64,000 bases of DNA from Sodiomyces alkalinus F11 (taxonomy: Eukaryota; Ascomycota; Sordariomycetes; Glomerellales; Plectosphaerellaceae): NCBI RefSeq assembly GCF_003711515.1, contig NW_021167093.1, positions 360,643 through 424,642 on the forward strand, given 5' to 3'. The notes under the pieces were generated by a model, which was not told the origin of the DNA, did not search any database, and worked only from the letters and a program-made list of their open reading frames with translations. The stretch's first letter is position 1. Each line of letters begins with the position of its first letter. Of this stretch, positions 55,330 through 64,000 are shown piece by piece. A program made the position numbers and the translations under genes.

Positions 55330-56040
55330 TTCTTTTAATCCGTTAAATTAAGCTATTATTATAGTTTTTTAATCCCTGCCCCCGGTAGCGCCTTTATTAG
55401 GCCGTCTGTGATTATATTCTTTATATTAACGTACGTAACCTTAAAGAGATCTTACTATACTAACTAGCGCGCCTACTAGTTATAAATATCCACGTGCCGT
55501 AGCCTTATTTGCAGGCGTTATGCCTTCTTATTAACGAGGTTAATAGTCTACTAATTATCGTAATATAGCTATAGTTATTATTAATCTAACCGAAGTTTTA
55601 AACCCCTTAATATCCGACTAACGAATAACGTCTCCTTAGCGGCCTTTATAAGAGCGAGTAGTTCTGACTCTATTAACGATATCGTGATTATCGGTTACTT
55701 ACCAGCCTTCTAGTTAATAGTGCCGCCGAAAAGCTTTATCGTATATCCTTATAAGCTCTTAGGGTCTGGATTATCCCCGAAGAACGCGTCGCTTACGGTT
55801 AAGAAGAGTCTATCCCCGCTGAATTCCGGGTAGTAGTGTCTTATATAGTATAGGAATAGTAGCACTTATTAAGCCCTTTTAAAGTGGTTAGAGGAGGGGT
55901 TAACGTTATATTAGAAAAGCTTCGAATAGGCGAACCGATATTAGGCCTTATTATAATAGCGGTATATAGGATTAAACCGATTATACTCTAATAATAGTAT
56001 ACCTCGGGAATTAACACGCGTATACCGTCGCGTGGTATTA
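55330..56040 (-). pseudogene. Copia-4 RNase H (pol C-terminus) remnant
   Basis: The minus strand reads LFLTVSDAFFGDNPDPKSL, GYTIKLFGGTIN*KAGK, ITISLIESELLALIKAAKET, LFVSRILRGLKLRLD, then LRHVDIYN and LFKVTYVNIKNIITDGLIKA. This is the typical copia RNase H end, with its SDA...D core, ESEL motif and the final TKAL-like motif. No reverse transcriptase is left upstream: LINE-B starts at about 56,055. Stops are fewer than in other elements. Confidence 0.85.
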
Positions 56041-56054
56041 GCAGTCTTATAATT

Positions 56055-59000
56055 AATTATTATTATTATTGTTATTCTTACTCCGCTATCCTATATAATC
56101 TATAAGAGCCTAGTTTAGACTATATAGTCCTTCTCGGGTAGCTATAAAGGGGAAAACCCGGGATTCCGGAGAAAACCTCTATACTCGTCCTTAGTTAGAT
56201 TAGTACCGCTACGGGGCCGATATAGCCCCGGTTTATCCCTTCTATATATCTAGATCACACCTCTAGGCTAATAGATAATAGGAAGGGTAGTAGGCTATAG
56301 TTCGGGTTAGCCTAGGCCGGTCGTTAGTAAGGGGGCGGGGGCCGAAAGGGTGCCGCGGCGCCTCTATTATATAGTAACCTCGGCACGCCGTGTCCGGCCT
56401 CCCTATATCCCCGGGCATTATACCTATTATTCCTTTTATTTAATTAATAAAGAGAAAAGATAGGGCAGGCGTTCCTGCCTCCCTTAAGGGGGGGGTGCCT
56501 GCTATATCCGGCGGTAGGCAGGGAGGGTAGGGCTTCGCCTATACCCGTAGAGAATAGTAGATAGTTAATATAGGGTATAGTCTTCCTCTTTTCCTCTTTT
56601 TCCTTCCTATAATGCTATAGAGTTCGTTATAGGTATTCCTTATTACGATCCCGCCTACGGTCTTATAGACTTACTATCGTGGCGTTATACTAACTAATAG
56701 CAACGTCAATTTATAATTTTCCTTATCTAATTCTAGTACGTGATCTACAGTTTATAGGTGGTGTTATAGTGGCGTAGGGTTAACTAGGTAGTATAATAGT
56801 AATAGTATTAATAATTATAATATTAACCGTAAATATTACCTTAATATAAGTATCTCTATATCGTGGTAGCGCCGTGGTGGTAGTATACTAATAGCCGTAG
56901 ATACCTTCTCCTAATAGTAATAAATAATGCTACGAACAGGGCACCGTTCGTGTTATACTATATATATACCTTAGTGGTGCCGAAGTAGTGTTATAGTGGC
57001 TAATATATAGTCGTTACTTACGTTATAGTAAGCGTCTAGGAATATACCCCAACGACGTTAAAGCCTATACTAATACTACGGGAACTAATACTACGTGTTT
57101 TTAGTACGCTAATAGCCGGCGCCCGTATAAGGATATAAGTTATCGCTATACTATTAGGGTGCCACGGGTATATTAAGGTAGTCTAACTAATCGGTAAGTC
57201 CCCCCCGCTACTAAAAAGCAGTAATAACGTCTTATAGACGTTTATACCGCCTATATTTCGGCTAAGGCTACTAATAACGGTGGTATCGTTACGGTAAGTA
57301 ATCTCCCTTTAATATCGCGGTAGCGCCGTACTAATAACCTATTGGCTAAGGAGCGTCTAAAGACGGCGGCTATATCCTTTGAATAGGCCGTTGCTCGGGC
57401 GCTACCTTCCGGTTATAGCCGTGGCGGCACCTTATCAGTAAAGGCGGTTTTATAGGATTTACTCTGTTATACCCGTCGCTTAGAGGGTATAATAGGTATT
57501 ATAATAGATTATGATATACATAGTCCCTTTTCGATATCGCTATAGCGCCTTCGCGGTAGCAGTATAGCTAACTAGTTCTAGGGCCTTAAGTATATTAAGA
57601 GTAGCGTAAGTGCCTCCGAGGGGGGTAATACTATTAGCGAGGAGTAAAGGGGGCTTTGGCCGATAACGCTTCGACGCCGCTAGGGCCCTAGCTTATAGGG
57701 CCCCTATTTAATACTAAACCGGACCGTTATATCGCTTCTTCCCCGCTACGGCGCCGCCGCGCTCTTATAGGCTTCTATAACTTTAAGGGCGAGGCGGAAG
57801 TTATTAAGCCTCTTCCGTTATAGGAACTACTTAGCTATCGCCCCGGCTTCTATATTATAGTCTAGTGCGTTATATAAATCGCCTCTAGTTCTAAGTAATC
57901 TCCCTATAGCACTGAAAAGCTCCTTATACCCTTGCTCGGTTACGTCCTAATACTAGAGTACTATATACTCCGCTATCTCTACCCCCCTATCGCTACAGGA
58001 GTACCGCGTTATTAGGAATCCCGGTACCCTTACTTTAGCTAGGAAGGCTTATAGGCCTAGTTTTTTTAATCTAATCTAGGTAAGTACGGAGCTTTATAGC
58101 TTAAGGAGTCCTTTATATTTCCGGAGGGAGCGTTATATTAGGGGGCGGCTTAGTGCCGCTACGGCGTAGGTATAGGACCGCTATACTTCTGCCTAGGCTC
58201 GCCCCTATTCCCTTATAAGGGCCTTCCTCGGGGCTAAGGTTTTAGCCTAGATTATTAGGGCGGTAAGCTAGGCTATCCACTCGAGGGCGGCGTGGGTTCT
58301 ATAATACTAATTCGGTATTACTAGGGCTTTTATAGCGGCGTATACTCCGGCTAATATCTTATCTTCGGTCCCCTCTTCCTATATCCGGAGGATCTTTTAG
58401 GTGCTTAGGCTAAAGCAATATAGGTTAAGGGGGGGATAAAGGTCTCTTTCATAAGGACCCTAACCGGTATAGCCCTATATACTCCGGCTACTAGTCGGAG
58501 ATATCGGTTTTATACCGCTATAAGTGCCGCTAGGGGGCTATACCGGGGGCCGGCCCTTATCTTATAAATAGCTAAGGCATAATAGGCGATTATTAGTCTT
58601 ATTACTATATGGTATAATCTTCTTATATCTATAAAGCTATACCCCTACGCTACCGTACTAAGCCTTAAGAGGGCGTATATTTAGGTAGCTAGTCGGCTCT
58701 TTATCTTTTTAGCGTATTACTAGAAGTCGAGTTTTCTATTAAGCAAAACGCCTAGGAACCTTATCGCCTCTACTACCGGTATATAAATAGCGCTAAGGGG
58801 GAGCGGGGTAAAGGAGGGTTAGCGTGACTTCGTAAAGGGGATATAGATATACTTAGCTAGTTCGAATTATAGTCCGCTCGCTATCTCCTAGTCTAGGTAA
58901 GCACGCTACGCGGTAATAAGGCGGTACCGCGTTTATACCTCTATTCTACTAAAAGTAATAATATTCGTATCGTTAGTAAATCCTACTACTATTATTTTAA

Positions 59001-60110
59001 GGACCCTTTCTAGCTTCTTATAAAGAGTAGAGATATAAAGGATAAAGAGGATAAAGGAGATCGGGGAGCCCTATAATATGCCCCCGCGGAGGTACTATAG
59101 GGGGGCTATTTCGCTATTAAGTAATAACTAGGCTATACGGTCTTAGAGAAAGCTACTAATTAGGGTAGTAAGCTATCGGGGGAAGCCCTTCCTTTTAAGT
59201 ACTTTAAGGAGGCGAGAGTAGGGGATAGTATTAAAAGCGCCTTTAATATCTAGTTAGAGTATTAGAGCGGAACCGTTATAAGCTTAACTCGCCCTTATAG
59301 CTTCTATAACTCTCTATACTACTATCTCTATACTCCGCCGGTCCGGTTATCTATCTATCCTTCTAGGAGGAGCTAATACTCCTCCGCTACGGCGGCGATA
59401 TAGTTAGCTAGTATCCCTTTAAGGACCTTACCTATTATACTAAGAAGTAATATCGGTCGCTAGCCTTTTACTATCTTATAATCGGCCGGTAGCCGGCCTT
59501 CTATCTTAAGGACTACTATATTAGCGTAATAGCACCTCTTCGGGTAATAGCCGGCTTCGAGGTACGCTATAACGATAGCACTTAGTCTTTAGTATAGGGG
59601 AGGTCTATATACTTTTAGGAGCCCTACTAGGAGCCTATTAGGCCCTAGTACCGCCTAGGGCTTAGTCTTCTTAAGGCGCCCCTATATATCCGCTACGGTA
59701 ATATCGTAGCGGATATTCTATCTAAGAGGGAATTCCGCGCCTAAGGGTCTAAGGGTAGTAGGGAGGGGGGTTAGGAAGAACTTCCAGTTACGGACTTCGG
59801 CTTTCTTTACGTGTATAATAGCCGGGTTATTATTGTTATCTCGGTATAGTAGTAGTACTAATAAGGGGTTTAGCGGTACTCCCCCTTTTATCCGTGCCTA
59901 TGTCTATAATCGCTAGAGGAGGTTATTATTTTTCTTAGTCTTATCTAGTAGGTACTACTAGTATAGCCGCTTCGCCGCCGCTACGGCCTTATCGTGGCGC
60001 CTCGACGCTTCCTAGAACTCGTCCTATTAGTTCTAGGACTTCCTGGATATATATCTACGGTAAAGGCCCCTTATATCCTGTAACCGCGTAGATACGGCGT
60101 TGGAGTGGTT
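56055..60110 (-). mobile_element. LINE-B copy 2: Tad1-like non-LTR retrotransposon, RIP-degraded
   Basis: On the minus strand a reverse transcriptase (59,520-58,900), connecting and RNase H-like regions, and a C-terminal domain (about 58,050-57,760) are followed by about 1.7 kb of 3' untranslated sequence, ending in ATT/AAT triplets at 56,055-56,075 that may be the tail. It matches copy 1 (6,900-8,788 and, inverted, 9,511-10,114). At the other end, near 60,110, it stops in RIP-damaged sequence before an LTR element; ORF1 and the endonuclease are absent, so it is probably 5'-truncated. Confidence 0.8.
57660..60100 (-). pseudogene. LINE-B ORF2: reverse transcriptase remnant
   Basis: The minus strand reads AYLEAGYYPKRCYYANIVVL, KIEGRLPADYKIVKG, SIIGKVLKGILANYIAAVAE (about 59,560-59,400), the N-terminal blocks of a Tad-type reverse transcriptase. 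Then GSPISFILFILY (about 59,070-59,035) and GFTNDTNIITFS (about 58,985-58,950); the last is where the catalytic FxDD is expected, and it reads TNDT. The C-terminal part gives RGVEIAEYIVL, LLRTRGDLYNALDYNIEAGA and NNFRLALKVIEAYKSAA (about 58,000-57,760). Many stops. Confidence 0.83.
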
Positions 60111-60119
60111 TCGGTAGAC

Positions 60120-63100
60120 GGTCACATGACCCCCCCTTTCAAGGCCGCTGGATCCACTACCTATATGTATATTAAGGACAGGCTTAGGATATCCCTATCG
60201 AGGGATTATTATTAAATCATTATGCTCTTTTGTAATTACTTATTCCGCGTTTAAGGTATCTTTGTAGTTTAACTTATATTATCCTGATTAGAATAGTGAC
60301 TACCGATCTACTTCTTCGCTAAAGGTTATAGCGGTGTTAGTTATATTTTCGTTATATATCGTGGTTTTACTGGACTAACCTCTTTATCTAATCTTTGTCT
60401 TAACGATCTGGTGCTATTACGTCTTTTTCTAGTTATAATATAGTGCTCGAAGGCGGATGTATTCGGCGTCCCTAAAGTATTCTAACCCTAATTAGAGTAA
60501 TAAAGGCGAATGAGGGAGGTTCCGGCCCTCCTAAACGGACTATTAATTAACGACCCCTAAAGGATATGAAGATAACGACCGAGGAAAGATTTAACGCTTT
60601 AAGACTAAGGGGAGATTAACCCTAATAGATTTAGAAAAAGAAACGATTATATAGGTAAGATAAGAAGTACCTTTAGCACTTTTAATTATAAGACCCCCTA
60701 CCGCGGAGGTAGTAATTATAGGAACGGAAGAAACCGATTAGATCGTGATAAAGTTAGATTCCGGATATAGAATAGACTTAATAGGGGGCTTATAACCCTT
60801 ACCACTAATTAAAATAGACTCTTATATAATAGTAAAGAAAAGATAAGACCGCCGAGAGTAGTTTACCCGGATTTGGATAACTAACCCCTAATAACCTAAG
60901 GAAAATACTAATACCGAGCGTGGAAGCGAGATAACGATACCTTATATAAGGATCTAATAGTCTAATAGATAAGACCTCTACGAACCCTGTAAGTAAGTTA
61001 TAATACTTCTTCGTAAGACTTAGCGTATAATATTACTAATATTAATATCTATAAGTATAGTCCTTTTACTAATAGGTAATCTCCTAATCGTGGGGGGTCT
61101 CTCCCTTTAAGGTAAGTTAGAAAAGCTTAACCCCGAAGATAAATATCACGGAGTAAAACCTAGGACCGCCCTCTCGTTAAAGACTTTATTACTCTTATCG
61201 AGATAAGATAATATATATACTAACCTGGCTAGTATCTAGAATACCTATACGATCTTCTCGATAGATAATTAGTTTAAAGAACCTTTCCCTAAATACTCTA
61301 AACGCCCTAACTCTATTATTATTATTCGCCTACTCCCTTGCACTTATACCTACAATACTATAGATAGTTAGATTTAGTATCGCGAGCCTACCCCCGTTAT
61401 CGTCGTTAGCGACTCCGACGATAAGGCTCCCTTACCGGCTATTCCCCCTATTTTTACGCCCGCCACTTCTACTACCCCTAATTAGGGGAACTATAATATC
61501 GGGGCTACGGCTTTGCCTCCGCCCGCTTCTAGGCCGACTACTATATCTACCGCGGCTCCGACTACTATTACGATATCTGCCCCTAAAACTACCCCTATTA
61601 CCGATACTACCCCTAAATCGACTATGACCCCTACCTAGCTTATCTTTACTACCTAGCCTACCCCTAAACGTTAGTAGCCCCCTACCACCACCGAAGACCT
61701 AGTTAAGCTACTATAGGCCCTGATAAGCCGTGACCGAGAGAGTATTATCCACGAGGTTGTTAGAGTACTACCCCCTACCACTACCACGTTAAAAGCACCT
61801 CTAAATCGCCTTACTACTAAAGCTCCCCGCTTTAGTAGTAAGTCCCTCTCCACGTTCTTTTAATAGTACGATAACTATACTAAGCTTAACCGCCTTAGTA
61901 AAGCCGATAAGATGACCTACGTTAATTTATACACGGATATAGCTATTCGTCCTACTATTAAACGCTTAGTTAGAGAGGTTTAAACCGCCAAAGATGGTTA
62001 GTGTAATCTAGTCAAGAAGCTTATTAAAGAGTACTCTTATCTAGATCCTGACTACTAACTTAACTTCTCTTACGAGGTGTATTAGCTTCGGGTAAAATAT
62101 AAGACGTATAAGATTAATAGCGTTTATTAGGTTAGGGACTTACTATAGTAAATCACTATCTAGAAAGCTAAGGCCTAGCGGGTTTAAGGCACTTTTATTA
62201 AGGACTCCGAGCTCTACAGTATCGTCCTTACTATGATATATAGGGATATCTATATATTTATCGCTAATAAGCTTAAGATTTAAGGCACTAATCTAAGAAA
62301 GATAGTTAAAAGCTATAGGCTACTCTCGGACCTATTACGCGAGTAGTCAACGGATATTTAGAAAGTAGAGGGTAAGCCTATAGATAAGGACATTATACTA
62401 GGTATAACTAAGTCTAATTGGCCTAATAGTACCGCTTTCTAGCCCACGATCTTAAGGCGGCCTACTATAGTCTAGGAGTCTATAGCCTCTTAATCGGATA
62501 TAGATAAGCTCGCTAACCTCCTCGAGAAGTATACTATTTCCCTTATCTATAATAGAACTAAAGGTGTTAGGGGTATTATTACCTAAGTGCTCGCTCTATC
62601 TAAGAGGATAGGCACGGAAAAGGTCTAAGCCCTCCTCGCTATAAAGTCTAACCTAAAGAACGCCTTTTATACTATCCTTATATATACCCTTAGCCTACGA
62701 TAACTGCTTTAGTGCACTTCGCCGCCCCTAATCAGGCTAATAATACCGCTTACTAGCCTAATAACGCCTAATATACTAAGGAGATCTACTACGGAGGACC
62801 CCGCCCTAGATATTATAGTAACAGATATAATAATAACCGCCCGACCTAATAACACGATAACCGCCTAGGATAGTAGAGAGGTGCTTAGAATAACGGCTAG
62901 CCCCTACTAGCTCGCTACTACGGCTACGGCTAAGAAAGGCATCGTAGAGATAACTACCCTATCCTAATCCACGATAACGCCTATAACCTAGTTAAATAGT
63001 AGTTCCCCGAGTATTTAGTAATAGATTAGACCGGTACCTAGGTAGCCTACCTAAAGAGCGAGCTACGGGTTAACGAGTACTAGCTATACCGACGCCTTAT

Positions 63101-64000
63101 AGTATATTAGCTAGCCACTAAGCTTTATACCTGATTAAAGGAGCTCGTAAACCTCTATATTAAGACCTTCCAGCTTATTACCCTCCCCTATAAGACTAAA
63201 AAGACTAATAGACTTATAATTAAGTCTATAGTTAAGTAGGTATAGAAGTAATAGGCCGGTTAGAGTAGTTAGGCTAACTAAGCCACTTAAGCCTCGAGAG
63301 TTACTAAGGTTATAGGATCTATTAATTTTATTACTACCAGAGTATATACTACGTTTATATCTCGATATACTTTAACTAACCCGTAAAACCCTTTTCGTAC
63401 TATTAGAAGCGGGAGAACTAGTAAACCCGCGCTAAAAGTAGCTAGTTCCCCTAATTAGGCTATTTAATAGACCCTATCGACTTCGGAAAGCTCTTAAAGG
63501 GTTATAGAAATAGTTAATAACGCCGATATAGAAGACGGACTAGCCCCTGATTTAATAGCCCCTATATCTAGACCCGCTACTATCTTAACTACTACCCGGC
63601 CTACCTCGCGAGCCTTAGCTTAGAAAGATACCCTTAATTTATTTAACTAGGAGGCTATTATATACAAGGTCCGCGAGAAGAGCCTAAAGTACCTTTTAGA
63701 GATAGAGGTTAAGGTTCCTATAGTTTACCTCCTCTCTATTAATAAAGCTATCCTCGCGGACTATAAGGAGATACTAAGGTCGATCGGTAGTTAAGTAAAG
63801 CCTTATAAAGTTATCCGCTTAACCTCTAAAGAGGCCTTTTTTATAGACTCCTTACCCCTTAAACCCGAACGCCCTATATAGTTTACGAATACCACGACTA
63901 TAGCCCCTACGCTTAACGGTGTCCTATCTATTACGCCCGCTCCGATAATTAATAAACTAAAGCCTCCTACTATTTACGCTAAGTATATAACGATAGGTGT
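60120..64000 (+). mobile_element. LTR retroelement, 5' part, runs off the right edge
   Basis: A plus-strand gag of about 2.8 kb follows a non-coding 1 kb that may hold the LTR (about 60,120-60,560). No second LTR is in the window, so ends cannot be defined. The gag belongs to the same family as the fragment at 10,537-11,807. The protease is not reached before base 64,000. Confidence 0.65.
61190..63950 (+). pseudogene. Gag polyprotein remnant of the right-edge LTR retroelement
   Basis: A Pro/Thr/Ser-rich N-terminal part (61,380-61,720, with IVVSDSDDKAPLPAIPPIF) leads into a capsid-like core: RFSSKSLSTFF, YDNYTKLNRLSKADKMTYVN, LYTDIAIRPTIKRLV and LIKEYSYLDPDY (about 61,830-62,060), matching FLEKYVDY...EEEKLRYLPLYTD in the fragment at 11,558. 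A knuckle-like YYGGPRPRYY, probably from CxxCGGPxxxxxC, is near 62,790-62,825. Then an Asn/Arg-rich segment and a long linker follow, ending KPPTIYAKYITIG at the edge, where a protease normally begins. Stops throughout. Confidence 0.68.

Noticed and set aside
60120..60560. A defined LTR for the right-edge retroelement.
   Set aside because: No second copy is in the window and no TG...CA pair with duplication can be recognised.

Overview
The window is fungal chromosomal DNA, almost certainly from a filamentous ascomycete (Pezizomycotina). Three things point there. The one intact gene has four introns of 58-72 bp. Its product reads as a fungal AP-1 gamma-adaptin. Nearly everything else is transposon sequence carrying the mark of repeat-induced point mutation (RIP): CpA and TpG are almost gone, TpA is very abundant, CpG is spared, and stop codons (TAG, TAA) stand where Gln or Trp would be expected. 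No species is assigned.

Layout, left to right. (1) 1-6,000: a minus-strand Tad1-like LINE (LINE-A) that runs off the left edge; it holds a complete Tc1/mariner element (398-1,777) and two tRNA-derived SINE copies. (2) 6,000-10,250: unassigned sequence, then a second LINE (LINE-B) that received a third SINE and was later broken by an inversion inside that SINE. (3) 10,250-11,807: a gag fragment of another LTR retroelement, interrupted by a dispersed repeat (R). (4) 11,808-23,618: Copia-1, split by Gypsy-1 (13,446-20,501). (5) 23,619-40,270: an AT-rich inverted-repeat element, split by Gypsy-2 (23,826-39,858), itself split by a different chromodomain Gypsy-3 (24,115-33,268). (6) 40,449-43,213: a Mutator-like element (MULE), with Copia-2 (43,214-48,859) inserted at its right end. 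(7) 48,950-51,686: the AP-1 gamma gene, the only intact protein gene. (8) 52,100-64,000: further RIP-degraded elements: Copia-3 gag, R repeats with a 29-bp minisatellite, Copia-4 RNase H, a second LINE-B copy, and an LTR-element gag that runs off the right edge.

Target-site duplications and element ends could be read by eye for the Tc1 element, SINE-a and SINE-b, Gypsy-1, Gypsy-2, Gypsy-3 and Copia-2; a shorter one is visible for SINE-c. The nesting order is therefore well supported. Apart from gamma-adaptin, every protein listed is a decayed pseudogene recognised by its residual motifs; boundaries given to the nearest 50-100 bp are approximate.

The points most worth a second look are: an antisense accessory open reading frame, conserved in both copies of one Gypsy family between pol and the 3' LTR; a tRNA-derived SINE family; a mirror-image pattern of RIP in the two Copia-2 LTRs; an extra sense-strand reading frame after the chromodomain of Gypsy-3; and a housekeeping gene with transposons 90 bp upstream of its start codon.
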